Shown: one piece after another, positions 14,444 through 21,938 of the stretch
Position numbering within the stretch: the first letter of the stretch is position 1
Layout: each line of letters starts with the position of its first letter
Source: a virus
Length of the DNA stretch: 25,017 bases
Virus record (IMG/VR): IMGVR_UViG_3300042885_001483
Coordinates: 1-25,017 of that record
Strand: one strand, 5' to 3'
Translations under genes and position numbers: made by a program
Notes under the pieces: model-generated
Seen by the model: only the letters and a program-made list of their open reading frames with translations
Told to the model about the DNA's origin: nothing
The model's database searches: none

Positions 14444-16256
14444 TTCCCGGCGTTGCTGTCAAGTCCCGCCCGCTTGCCGCTTCTCTACCCACGATCTTCA
14501 ACATGGTCGCCCCAACAACCTGAAGACATTCCGCATCAAACAGGTGGTTAGGCCGTGAGCCGATCTGCTTCCACATCCACTGGCCTTTTTCCTTCACCCG
14601 CTGCTCACTCTCCATCTGGGCGAGGTAGTCGTCGTCGATGTCGTCGGGCACCTCCCACGTTGGGCCTTGAGCCGGATCCTGATTGCGACGCAGGCGAGCC
14701 AGGGTGTCCTTGATGTTGAGGTTGCTCCAGTAGTGGACATGGCACGACTGTTTATGCGACAGCACCACCTTGCGCCGGGGCGAGTAGAATCGTTGGACGG
14801 TTTTGCCGTCGCGTCCCTTGTGAGCATAGACCGGGCGGCGGTCTCCGATAAGTGCGACCCAACCGCGCTTGGCGCACTCGCGATAGACGTCGTAAGTCGC
14901 ATAGCCGGCGTCCAGGAACACGAGGCTCGAATGCACGCCGAAGCGTTCCTGAATCACGTCGATGTCCGTGAAGGTCAGAATGCGCTCATTCCACATCAGG
15001 CGGCTTGATCCCTCAGCCGACCAGGAGCGGACCACCAGGAACAAGTGATCCATCTGGCAGTCCACCGTGATGAAGCGCAGTGGGATCAGGCCGGTGCGTT
15101 CGGGCAACGGGGCAGCGAGAATGCGACCGGTCTTCGGATCGATCGCGCCTTCCTCTTCCCAGGTCTCACCGCGCTTGTATCCGGACTTGGTGATTTCGAG
15201 TTTGTAGTCCTCGACGTATTCGCGCCATGGCAGGCCGAGGCGCTTCTGATAGAACTGCTGGAGCAGCGAAACGTCTCCCTTCCGTGCAGCCGACTTCGCC
15301 CGCAGGTAGAGTTCGGCCAACTGTCCCCAGCTCATTGCGCACAGCGCGTTCCAGTGGAAGCCGACGTTTTCCTTTGATGCCTTTGGATTCTTCGCCACGA
15401 AGGCACCGGTGGCATTGAGTTCGCGGCGGGTGCGCTCGCCATCGCTGAAGTAGTGGTTGCACGATTCGCAGCGCAAAGCGGTGGTGCGCCGGACTTCGTC
15501 GAAATCCCAATCGCCGAATTCATCCCTGGCCGACTTGCTCCACTCGACGCATTCCCACTTGAACGGCTGGCGGTGACCGCACTCGGGACAGGCAAACGTC
15601 CACTCGCGTTGGTCGGTGGTGAGGAATTTCCGGTGGGTGTCGTCATCCTCCTCTCCGCCTTGGCTCATGAAGATGCACTTGCCAAGCCAGCCGAATGCGG
15701 TGACGCGGGCCTCGGCTTCCGCCATGTGACCTTCTGGCCATCGCCAGGTTTCATCGCCGACCAACCAGCGAATCGAACGGCGCTGCAGGTTGGTCTTGTT
15801 GTGCGCCCCGAGAATCCAGAGCACCATGCCATTGTTGAAATGGATGGCGCTGTTCTTGCGCTTGTGGCGATGAATGCCGGTGGGCATGAGCCGCGCTACC
15901 GGCTGGCATTGGTCGAAGAGTTTCTGGAGTCGCGCTTCGGAATAGTCGCGGGCGTCTTCGTCCGTCTGGTCAAGCCAGAGCGTCGGCCCGGGCAGGTTGG
16001 CGATGATGTAGCAGAGCGTCAGCTCCGGGGCCGTGGTCTTTGATGACTGGACCGACGCGATGATCGAAACCAGGCGCACACGGGGATCGACCAAGGTCTC
16101 CATCACCTCGCGAATCCATGGCGAGTTTTCCGACCGGAATCGGCCTGGGTTGGGCGAATACGGAATGCCCTCGATGTGATCCTCACACCACTCCCACGGA
16201 GGCCTTCTGTCAGGCGGTTGCCACGCCTCTCGCCAAATTTCCTTCAGGACATTCAC
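14400..16256 (-). CDS. Terminase large subunit, GpA family
   Basis: 618 residues from the GTG at 16256; an in-frame GTG at 16271 adds five residues. I prefer 16256 because GGAAGG lies just before it and the GTTGAC spacing (15 nt) matches other genes. ATPase domain: a Walker A-like SVQSSKT (about 68-74) and Walker B LVGDE (about 165-169). A zinc-ribbon-like pair CPEC (about 223-226) and CESC (about 263-266) follows, as in GpA enzymes. The nuclease half has ITVDCQMDHLFL and later FLDAGYATYDVY and NHLFDAE acidic positions. With the small subunit it cuts and pumps DNA into the prohead. Confidence 0.95.
   Translation of the reverse strand: MNVLKEIWREAWQPPDRRPPWEWCEDHIEGIPYSPNPGRFRSENSPWIREVMETLVDPRVRLVSIIASVQSSKTTAPELTLCYIIANLPGPTLWLDQTDEDARDYSEARLQKLFDQCQPVARLMPTGIHRHKRKNSAIHFNNGMVLWILGAHNKTNLQRRSIRWLVGDETWRWPEGHMAEAEARVTAFGWLGKCIFMSQGGEEDDDTHRKFLTTDQREWTFACPECGHRQPFKWECVEWSKSARDEFGDWDFDEVRRTTALRCESCNHYFSDGERTRRELNATGAFVAKNPKASKENVGFHWNALCAMSWGQLAELYLRAKSAARKGDVSLLQQFYQKRLGLPWREYVEDYKLEITKSGYKRGETWEEEGAIDPKTGRILAAPLPERTGLIPLRFITVDCQMDHLFLVVRSWSAEGSSRLMWNERILTFTDIDVIQERFGVHSSLVFLDAGYATYDVYRECAKRGWVALIGDRRPVYAHKGRDGKTVQRFYSPRRKVVLSHKQSCHVHYWSNLNIKDTLARLRRNQDPAQGPTWEVPDDIDDDYLAQMESEQRVKEKGQWMWKQIGSRPNHLFDAECLQVVGATMLKIVGREAASGRDLTATPGSDSRTAREEKQSTS
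14458..14463 (-). promoter_or_regulatory. Start-associated motif variant CTTGAC, site k
   Basis: 14 nt before the GTG at 14443, inside the 3' end of the large terminase gene. Confidence 0.5.
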
Positions 16257-16271
16257 AGTCCTTCCGCCCAC

Positions 16272-16277
16272 GTCAAC
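16272..16277 (-). promoter_or_regulatory. GTTGAC start-associated motif, site l
   Basis: 15 nt before the preferred GTG start of the large terminase gene; the alternative GTG at 16271 would directly abut the motif, which argues against that start. Confidence 0.55.
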
Positions 16278-16283
16278 GGCGGG

Positions 16284-16895
16284 TCAGCTCTCGTGAAGAC
16301 AGAGAAGCACCTCATCAATCGCCTGGCGGCATTCTCGCTGGATGCCCGTGGCGTCGAGCCCTGATAGGATCGGCGGAAGCTCGTTTTCAAATTTGGCCCG
16401 GAGGATGGATGTCGCTTGGGCGACCAAACCGATCCATTCGCTTTTCACCTGATGGATCGGAACGAATTCGCCCTTTTTCACGGCGATGCGGAGTTCCCGC
16501 TCCTCGACCTCAGCGAGCAACTTGCGGGCCTTGAGTGCCTCCTCATTTCCGACCGGCACCTTGCCCGCTTTCAAGCCGCGCAGCCGAACGAACTCACGCC
16601 AGTCGGCCACCGGCCAGAGCCCGTTGGAGAGCGGCTTGGGAGCGCCCTCCATCTTCTGCCAGGTGGTGAGCGTTCTGCGAGTCACGCCCAAAACGGCCGC
16701 GAGCTCGACTAGGGTTTTCGCATAAGCGAGCGATTCCTCACTGCCGGCCGCCCGGGACTCGATACGCGCACGTTCAGCGACGGTGAGAGGTTTGCCTGCC
16801 GCCACTTTGCGAACGACGTTTTGAAAATCCGCATCGAGGATCTTCTCAGCGACATCGGCGGGCAGCACGGGTGATGTCGAATTCCCGTGGCTCAT
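16284..16895 (-). CDS. Terminase small subunit (Nu1-like)
   Basis: 203 residues from the ATG at 16895, which overlaps the upstream stop as ATGA; an in-frame ATG at 16943 adds 16 residues inside the previous gene. A winged-helix or HTH-type DNA-binding region lies near residues 65-95 (VELAAVLGVTRRTLTTWQKMEG), followed by a long helical region (EALKARKLLAEVEERELRIAVKKGEFV) as in Nu1/Terminase_2-type proteins. It would recognise the packaging site on phage DNA. Its stop is 27 bases before the large subunit start, in the normal small-large order. Confidence 0.87.
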   Translation of the reverse strand: MSHGNSTSPVLPADVAEKILDADFQNVVRKVAAGKPLTVAERARIESRAAGSEESLAYAKTLVELAAVLGVTRRTLTTWQKMEGAPKPLSNGLWPVADWREFVRLRGLKAGKVPVGNEEALKARKLLAEVEERELRIAVKKGEFVPIHQVKSEWIGLVAQATSILRAKFENELPPILSGLDATGIQRECRQAIDEVLLCLHES

Positions 16896-17614
16896 GGTTT
16901 CACAGCTACCCATCCCGCAAAGTTCAGATGCCGCCAGAAGCAATCGACCGAAGTGAAGCCTTCCTGATGGAGAAGTTCCTCATTCCAGCGGGCGGTCACC
17001 GGCACCAGCACGCCTTCCAGCGACATCCGCTTCCGGTCGATCTGGCTGTCAGAATATCCATTCTCCCGCTTGATGTTGAGGAAGAGATTCACGAACGCCT
17101 CGTCGAGCTTTGCTGTCGCTCCAAGGACCTTCTCCACGAGGATGAAGGCCCCGCCCGGAGCGAGCGACTCGAACACGCGGCGGATGATCTGCTGGCGGTA
17201 TTCGATGGGGGTGAACTGGAGCGTGAGCACCGAGAGCACGAGGCTGGAAGTCACACCTGGGAACTCGCGGCGAAGGTCGGCAGACTGGATGGTGACGCGA
17301 TTGCCGTGCTGGTGATAAGCGAAGTTCTCTCGCGCCGCCTCGATCATCGGCTCGCTGATCTCCAGGCCGATGTAATCGTTGGCCGCACCGAAGTTGGAAA
17401 CGAACGGCAACAGCGCCTGGCCGCGAGAACATCCCATGTCGATGATGGCCGTGCCGGGTTGCACGAAGCGGCGACCCACCTCAAAGGTCACCATGCGCAT
17501 CGCGTTGTATTGCGGGATGCTCCGCTGGAGCATGTCGTCGAACACCGCAGTCACTTCCTGATCGAACTGCCAGGCACCACGGGGGATCACCTCATCACGT
17601 TGGGCTTCACTCAT
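16892..17614 (-). CDS. CmoA-like SAM-dependent enzyme
   Basis: 240 residues, ATG start. It resembles CmoA (247 residues in E. coli), the carboxy-SAM synthase used for cmo5U34 in tRNA. Matching stretches are FDQEVTAVFDDMLQRSIP (17-34), the SAM motif DMGCSRGQAL (59-68), LTLQF (130-134), a KRENGYSDSQI block (182-192) and KRMSLE (195-200). In E. coli CmoA an Arg in the matching KR segment contacts the carboxylate (from memory); it seems kept here. No cmoB is visible in the window. Whether it makes carboxy-SAM or is a plain methyltransferase is open. Coupled by ATGA to the small terminase gene; GTTGAC is 15 nt upstream. Confidence 0.8.
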   Translation of the reverse strand: MSEAQRDEVIPRGAWQFDQEVTAVFDDMLQRSIPQYNAMRMVTFEVGRRFVQPGTAIIDMGCSRGQALLPFVSNFGAANDYIGLEISEPMIEAARENFAYHQHGNRVTIQSADLRREFPGVTSSLVLSVLTLQFTPIEYRQQIIRRVFESLAPGGAFILVEKVLGATAKLDEAFVNLFLNIKRENGYSDSQIDRKRMSLEGVLVPVTARWNEELLHQEGFTSVDCFWRHLNFAGWVAVKP

Positions 17615-17629
17615 GCCCGCGTGGCGGAT

Positions 17630-17635
17630 GTCAAC
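17630..17635 (-). promoter_or_regulatory. GTTGAC start-associated motif, site m
   Basis: 15 nt before the ATG at 17614, overlapping the stop of the HAD-like gene (CGT TGA C). Confidence 0.6.
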
Positions 17636-18083
17636 GCGGCAGCCGCTTTACGATCCGCGTCCCTTCGGTCAGGCAGGTTCCTTCCGCCGTCACCCAGAAG
17701 CACGGGATGGAGAACCGGGCATACATCTCCCGGGTCCGTGGGTTGCTCTCAATCGCGAGGTAGCGCGCTTCTTCTCCATGGATCGGGAACACATCCTTCT
17801 TCAGCAGGTGTTCCTTGATCGCCGGTGGATTCCACCAGCCCTTCGGCGCGAAGCACGCGTCCTGGGGTCGCCAGCCAGTTTGCTCCTCGATGCGGTCAAG
17901 CGTTTTGGCCGTCCACGTTTCCGGGCGGGCGGTGATGAGAATGACGGTGTGAGGCCGCACGAGCTCCACCAGCCATTGCCGGTATTGCTCGTTGGCAAGC
18001 CGCTTCTCCATGCGCTCAGGCGTGGTGCCGCGTGCCGGATTATTGGCTACCAGCGTGTAGTTGAGATCCAGTAGTACGATCAT
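17631..18083 (-). CDS. HAD-superfamily-like protein
   Basis: 150 residues from the ATG at 18083 (MIVLLDLNYTLVANNP), overlapping the previous stop as ATGA. HAD motif I is DLNYT at 6-10, motif II is the Thr of LITARPE (about 51), a Lys follows in PPAIKEHLL (about 90), and motif IV is AIESNPRT (about 110-117). Motif I has Asn where phosphatases usually have a second Asp (DxD), so phosphatase activity is doubtful. It may act on nucleotides or nucleic acid ends, as phage HAD proteins do. Grouped with modification genes. Confidence 0.75.
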   Translation of the reverse strand: MIVLLDLNYTLVANNPARGTTPERMEKRLANEQYRQWLVELVRPHTVILITARPETWTAKTLDRIEEQTGWRPQDACFAPKGWWNPPAIKEHLLKKDVFPIHGEEARYLAIESNPRTREMYARFSIPCFWVTAEGTCLTEGTRIVKRLPR

Positions 18084-19594
18084 AGGGTAGTCTGAAGACG
18101 TTGAGAGAAGGCGTCCATGGCGCATTTCACGAGATCCATGCGGGTGCCGTCCGGGTAGGGCAGATCGAATTCGAACTCGATGGCCGAACGCAGTCTCCCC
18201 AGATCGACTGGACGCGCCGACGCGCAGGCCGCGTTGATGTTGTTGGAAAAATCAGCGACCTTCACCGAACGGAAGAACGGGCCGAAGAGATCGCGGAACT
18301 CGGACTCGGTGTGATACTTCTGGACCTTGGGTTTGTCCTGAAAATCGCCGATGCGGATGCCCGGTTCGTAGTCGAGGCGGAACGCGATGTTCCCGGCGTT
18401 GGACTCGTTCATGAACGCCTTGCCATTGACCTGCCGCCAGCCTGACTCGCCAGCGGACGAAGCGCAGGCATAGACCTTGGTGAACGGCTTGCAGAGAGCC
18501 GCGCACAGGCAGGCGATGTGTTCGCGGTCCTCGCGGAACGGCACGGAGTTCAGCACGCTCGCGATGAAGATGCTGGTCCATTCCTTGCCCGCGGCTACTT
18601 CCGCGAGGAATGCACGTGCCAGTTCTACGCTCTCAGCTTTGTTGATGCCCCCTGGGCCGAGGCGATAGGGCTCGAAGGGCGTGCAGTCGATACCAGCCTG
18701 GCGCAGGAGGAAGGTTTCCGTCAGGTGGCCGGCTCCGAAATCGAGGATGGTCGTGCCGTGTTCCTTCACCCAGCGAGCGCGGTCGGATGATTTGCCGATG
18801 TCGAAGTCCTTGCATGGCTTCGCACCATGGGTGGCGAAGATGAAGCCGTTGCCAAGTTCACGCCTCACGCGACGTGCGCGTCGGAACGAATTGAAGCGCA
18901 GCATGTCGGCGTAGCGCGTGTGGATGTCGAAGTCCATCGACAGCAGATTCATCATGGCCCGGGCGAATTCCGCTTCCTCCTCGGTGACGAACACGACTGG
19001 CGCGAAGGCCGCACCTTTTTCGGCCAGCATTTCCAGCCTGCCGATGCCGTTGATGACCGTGAGATCCTCGCGGCAGACGATGGGCATGAGGATGCCGTGG
19101 CGATGCAGAGTGCGGGCGAGGTTGCGAGCATACTGGATCCAGCGTCCTGAGTTCACCCGGCAGAGGTCCTTGACGGCGACTTCCGCGGGCTTGAGGCAGC
19201 GCAGGAATCCATCGCTGCCGACCTGTTTGTCGGGAATCCGGGCGGCGAGCGCCTGGATGTCGAGTGATTGAAGCTCGCTGGTGACCCGTCCGGGCGTGCT
19301 GTTGAAATCAAAGTCGTTGGTCGCCCGGTTGAACACGATGTTGAGTGCCTTGCGCTGTTCGAGGTCGAGCGCCTTGGTGCGGAACACTGGGACGTGCGTG
19401 GCACCCATGCGCGTTGCAACGAGGTGGCGTTGGTGACCGGAAAGGATCTCTCCCTCGGCATCGGCGAAGATCGGAGCGATGAAGCCGAGCTTGCGCAGCG
19501 ACAGCTCGATCAGATCAAGACGCTCGGCAACTGCAGACCGTGGGTTGTAAGTCGATGGCCTAACGGCGTCGATGGATTCGAGAGTGATGTTCAT
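18080..19594 (-). CDS. ParB-domain / methyltransferase fusion protein
   Basis: 504 residues, ATG start in ATGA overlap with the previous gene. Residues 1-75 are a ParB N-terminal type domain (RPSTYNPRSA, then EILSGHQRHLVA at 49-60). Residues about 140-215 hold a second ParB-like segment (GILMPIVCREDLTVINGIGRLEMLA). The C-terminal half is a class I SAM methyltransferase: motif I ILDFGAGHLTE (283-293), an acidic motif II in FEPYR (307-311), and a substrate region that I cannot identify. ParB-fold nucleotide-hydrolysing domains fused to or beside methyltransferases are frequent in phages. The target (DNA base, RNA or other) is unknown. Confidence 0.8.
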   Translation of the reverse strand: MNITLESIDAVRPSTYNPRSAVAERLDLIELSLRKLGFIAPIFADAEGEILSGHQRHLVATRMGATHVPVFRTKALDLEQRKALNIVFNRATNDFDFNSTPGRVTSELQSLDIQALAARIPDKQVGSDGFLRCLKPAEVAVKDLCRVNSGRWIQYARNLARTLHRHGILMPIVCREDLTVINGIGRLEMLAEKGAAFAPVVFVTEEEAEFARAMMNLLSMDFDIHTRYADMLRFNSFRRARRVRRELGNGFIFATHGAKPCKDFDIGKSSDRARWVKEHGTTILDFGAGHLTETFLLRQAGIDCTPFEPYRLGPGGINKAESVELARAFLAEVAAGKEWTSIFIASVLNSVPFREDREHIACLCAALCKPFTKVYACASSAGESGWRQVNGKAFMNESNAGNIAFRLDYEPGIRIGDFQDKPKVQKYHTESEFRDLFGPFFRSVKVADFSNNINAACASARPVDLGRLRSAIEFEFDLPYPDGTRMDLVKCAMDAFSQRLQTTL

Positions 19595-20247
19595 AGTCCG
19601 AGGCGGTTGCGGATTTCGTTGAGGACGCTTTCCTTGTCGAAACCGGCGTCCTGTTTCACGCGGTCACACCACGCGATGAATTCTTCCTGAGTGATGCGGA
19701 ATCGGTAGAGGCCGACCGCGACCGTGACGTCACTCTTGTCGAGTTCCTTGTCATGCCGGTCGTCCTCATCCTCGTCCTCGTCATTGCCGCCCGGATTGAG
19801 CAGGCCTTCGATGTCGGCAGGCTCGAAGCCCGCGAGGATCGTGTCGAAGTCGATGGACTTCCACTCGCTGGCGATCTTTTCCAGCTCGTTGAGATCGACC
19901 GTGGAAAGCTCGGCCAGCCTGTTGTCGGCTACCAGCACCGCAAGTTCATCGTTCTCGCTGGCGAAATCCTGATAGTCCACCGGCACGACCTCAACACCGA
20001 GATGCCTTGCGGCCATCAACCGACCGTGGCCGGAAACGATCAGTCCAGTGAGATTGGAAACGGTAATCGTTTGCCGCCATCCGAAATAGCGGATGTTTTT
20101 GGCGAGCAGTTCGATCTGCCGCTGCGGGTGCGTGTTCGGGTTGCGCGGGTTTGGTTTCAGCTCACCGACCGGCACGAGCTTGTCGAAGCTGCACCACACT
20201 TCGATGCCATTGGCGAGGGTCCGTGCTTTTGGGGTGTCATCCGTCAT
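19591..20247 (-). CDS. ParB-like nuclease-domain protein
   Basis: 218 residues from the ATG at 20247 (MTDDTPKARTLANG); the frame is open 25 codons further but the AAA gene stop and the motif spacing fix this start. A ParB N-terminal domain spans about 25-120: LKPNPRNPNTHPQRQI, then LIVSGHGRLMAARHLG, then ADNRLAELS, the set seen in phage ParB-type proteins often paired with DNA methyltransferases. An acidic run (GGNDEDEDEDD, about 153-163) separates a C-terminal helical part. GTTGAC is 16 nt upstream. It overlaps the next ParB-containing gene as ATGA. Confidence 0.85.
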   Translation of the reverse strand: MTDDTPKARTLANGIEVWCSFDKLVPVGELKPNPRNPNTHPQRQIELLAKNIRYFGWRQTITVSNLTGLIVSGHGRLMAARHLGVEVVPVDYQDFASENDELAVLVADNRLAELSTVDLNELEKIASEWKSIDFDTILAGFEPADIEGLLNPGGNDEDEDEDDRHDKELDKSDVTVAVGLYRFRITQEEFIAWCDRVKQDAGFDKESVLNEIRNRLGL

Positions 20248-20263
20248 CGTCGCTTTGGATGGT

Positions 20264-20269
20264 GTCAAC
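20264..20269 (-). promoter_or_regulatory. GTTGAC start-associated motif, site n
   Basis: 16 nt before the ATG at 20247, overlapping the stop of the AAA+ gene (TGT TGA C). It is the most upstream copy in the leftward series. Confidence 0.6.
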
Positions 20270-20930
20270 ACTCGCTGGCATCCAGCCAGGATTCCAAATC
20301 GGCGAGCGCGGCCCGGACGCATCCACCACTGCCGACAGCGATCCGCAGTGAGGTCGCTTCATCGACGGGCCAGTGGCTGCGCAGCATGGCGGCAATGTCC
20401 TCGGTGCTCGGAGCCGCGAGCTTGATCGACTGGAAGCGTGTCTGGAACCGCTCGGTGAGCAGGTCGAGTTGCAGGTTGCTGGTGCCGATCACGGCCCGCC
20501 CCGGAGGCAAGCGGTCGAGGTAGCTCAAGAGCAGGTCCTGTGCATCCCGCGTGCAGCGGTCCATCTCGTTGATGATCTTCACCGAATACACTCCAAACAG
20601 GGAGCTCGTGGCAAGGTTGCCCATCCACTGCTTCACGGTTTCGACGGTGACGAGCTTGCCGTTGAACTCCTCGACAGCGAAGCGTGTGCCGGCCAATGCG
20701 TCGGCTAGCATGTCGGCGATGCTGGTCTTGCCAACACCGGGCGGGCCGTAGAGCAGGATCTTCACCGGAACTGTTGGATTGTGGTAGAGCCTCTTCCCCT
20801 TGGCGACGAGGCGAGCTGCAACTGTGGCGGCGGGACCGCAGAGGTCACCGGGTCCGGTAGGTCGCCACGCCAGCGGTGGGCTTGTGGGGTTTGGCTGCGG
20901 GGTTGGGAGAATCTTCAAGGATCGTGACAT
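20265..20930 (-). CDS. AAA+ ATPase, clamp-loader / RuvB-like
   Basis: 221 residues from the ATG at 20930 (MSRSLKILPTPQP), one base after the previous stop; the longer open frame would cover that gene. Walker A is GPPGVGKTS (62-70), the Walker B region is VKIINEMD (117-124), with the acidic pair changed to Glu-x-Asp, sensor 1 is IGTSN (148-152), and RFQTRF (161-166) offers arginine-finger candidates. The order matches a short clamp-loader-type AAA+ domain with a small lid. Phage proteins of this kind may load replication or packaging factors; the client is unknown. Confidence 0.88.
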   Translation of the reverse strand: MSRSLKILPTPQPNPTSPPLAWRPTGPGDLCGPAATVAARLVAKGKRLYHNPTVPVKILLYGPPGVGKTSIADMLADALAGTRFAVEEFNGKLVTVETVKQWMGNLATSSLFGVYSVKIINEMDRCTRDAQDLLLSYLDRLPPGRAVIGTSNLQLDLLTERFQTRFQSIKLAAPSTEDIAAMLRSHWPVDEATSLRIAVGSGGCVRAALADLESWLDASEC

Positions 20931-20931
20931 A

Positions 20932-21084
20932 CTAATATGGGGTGCGGTTGGTGATAGCTTTGGCGACGGCCACTGCGCCTTTGCGGTAGAGGGTGACGGC
21001 GAGCAGTTCGCCATCGACCATCACCGACCAGTAGCGCGTGACGTAGCCATCGGGTTTGCGGTATTTTTCGACTGCGATTATCAT
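20932..21084 (-). CDS. Small hypothetical protein (50 residues)
   Basis: 50 residues from the ATG at 21084, which overlaps the upstream stop as TGATG. Content is basic with aromatic residues: MIIAVEKYRKPDGYVTRYWS, then two short strands (VDGELLAVTLYRKG). The frame runs 23 codons further upstream inside the previous gene. Not recognised. The tight overlaps on both sides support it as a real gene. Confidence 0.6.
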   Translation of the reverse strand: MIIAVEKYRKPDGYVTRYWSVMVDGELLAVTLYRKGAVAVAKAITNRTPY

Positions 21085-21419
21085 CAGAAATTGTAGTCGT
21101 GGAATTGGTGGCGACCGGGGATGACCCGTTCGCCGTTGGTGGTGCGAAACCATCTGTCCTTGCGGAGGCTTGCGCGGTGAACCATCCCGTCCGGGTTTGG
21201 CTCATAGGCATAGCGCTGCTCGGAGTTGTTCACGCAGTGGCCGGCAAATCCGCCAGGGATGAACTCGGGTTTCCAATCGTCGAGGACGGCGGTGTCCTGC
21301 TGCATCCAGACGGTCTTGCCGCTCGGACTGATTCGGATCACCGTGCAGGCAGTTCGGTCAGAGTAGTGGCAAATCGTCGCGCCGTCACCGACGGTCGGGT
21401 TCCAGTCTGGTGCGCTCAT
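21084..21419 (-). CDS. Conserved phage hypothetical protein
   Basis: 111 residues from the ATG at 21419 (MSAPDWNPTVGDGATICHY), in ATGA overlap with the preceding stop. The pattern VGDGATICHYSDRTACTVI, SPSGKTVWMQQD, GGFAGHCVNN and the closing GRHQFHDYNF is familiar from phage and plasmid hypothetical proteins, as far as I recall, with no known function. It is beta-rich and compact. It lies among early small genes before the AAA+ protein. Confidence 0.72.
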   Translation of the reverse strand: MSAPDWNPTVGDGATICHYSDRTACTVIRISPSGKTVWMQQDTAVLDDWKPEFIPGGFAGHCVNNSEQRYAYEPNPDGMVHRASLRKDRWFRTTNGERVIPGRHQFHDYNF

Positions 21420-21934
21420 TTGTTCCAGCCCTCCCTGCGGATGCGGGTTTTCAGCGTGTTGGGCGAAAGGCCGAAGTGATCGGCGGTCTGCTTCACGCTG
21501 CGGCATTCCTCCCAATGGGCCCGGACCTGCGACCAGTGGTCGTCGCCATGGCCGGGATTGCCGACCTTCTTCGCGGGTTTGGATGCCTTTGCCTTGGTTG
21601 GCTTTGTTTCCGCTGGCGTTGGTTCGGGCTCAGCCGCATCGGCGAACGCGTCGTAACGTCCCGGGCTGGCCTCGGGTTCTGGGCGGGTAATCGGCACGAC
21701 GTTCGCAGCGGCTGCTACGTTGTTGCCATCGCCTCCAGCAAGGATCTCCGCGACGATCTCGCGGATCAGCGGCACCGGGATTTCGGTGATGGTGAAGACC
21801 AGTCCGTTGAGCGTCTTGCGCCCGATGGACTGCTTGAGGAATTTCAGAGCTTCGCCTCGGGTGCGGCCCTGGTAGCGGCCTTCGAATACGTTGGTTTCCT
21901 TGTCGTCGCAGACGATCCAATACAGTTTGTTCAT
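21416..21934 (-). CDS. Hypothetical protein with C-terminal helix-turn-helix
   Basis: 172 residues, ATG start. The N-terminal 80 residues form an alpha/beta domain (MNKLYWIVCDDKETNVFEG, then LVFTITEIPVPLIREIVAEIL). A Pro/Ala/Lys-rich linker covers about 100-130. The last 40 residues (VRAHWEECRSVKQTADHFGL, then SPNTLKTRIRREGWNK) read as a helix-turn-helix, so DNA binding is likely. Candidate regulator of late genes, though no target is shown. Its leader (AACCAACCAAATAACATC) lacks both a Shine-Dalgarno sequence and the GTTGAC motif. Confidence 0.72.
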   Translation of the reverse strand: MNKLYWIVCDDKETNVFEGRYQGRTRGEALKFLKQSIGRKTLNGLVFTITEIPVPLIREIVAEILAGGDGNNVAAAANVVPITRPEPEASPGRYDAFADAAEPEPTPAETKPTKAKASKPAKKVGNPGHGDDHWSQVRAHWEECRSVKQTADHFGLSPNTLKTRIRREGWNK

Positions 21935-21938
21935 GATG

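Noticed and set aside
77-20269. GTTGACA as ordinary sigma70 -35 boxes
   Set aside because: No TATAAT-like -10 occurs about 17 bp downstream at the sites, and a transcript start there would fall inside or next to the start codon for nearly every gene.
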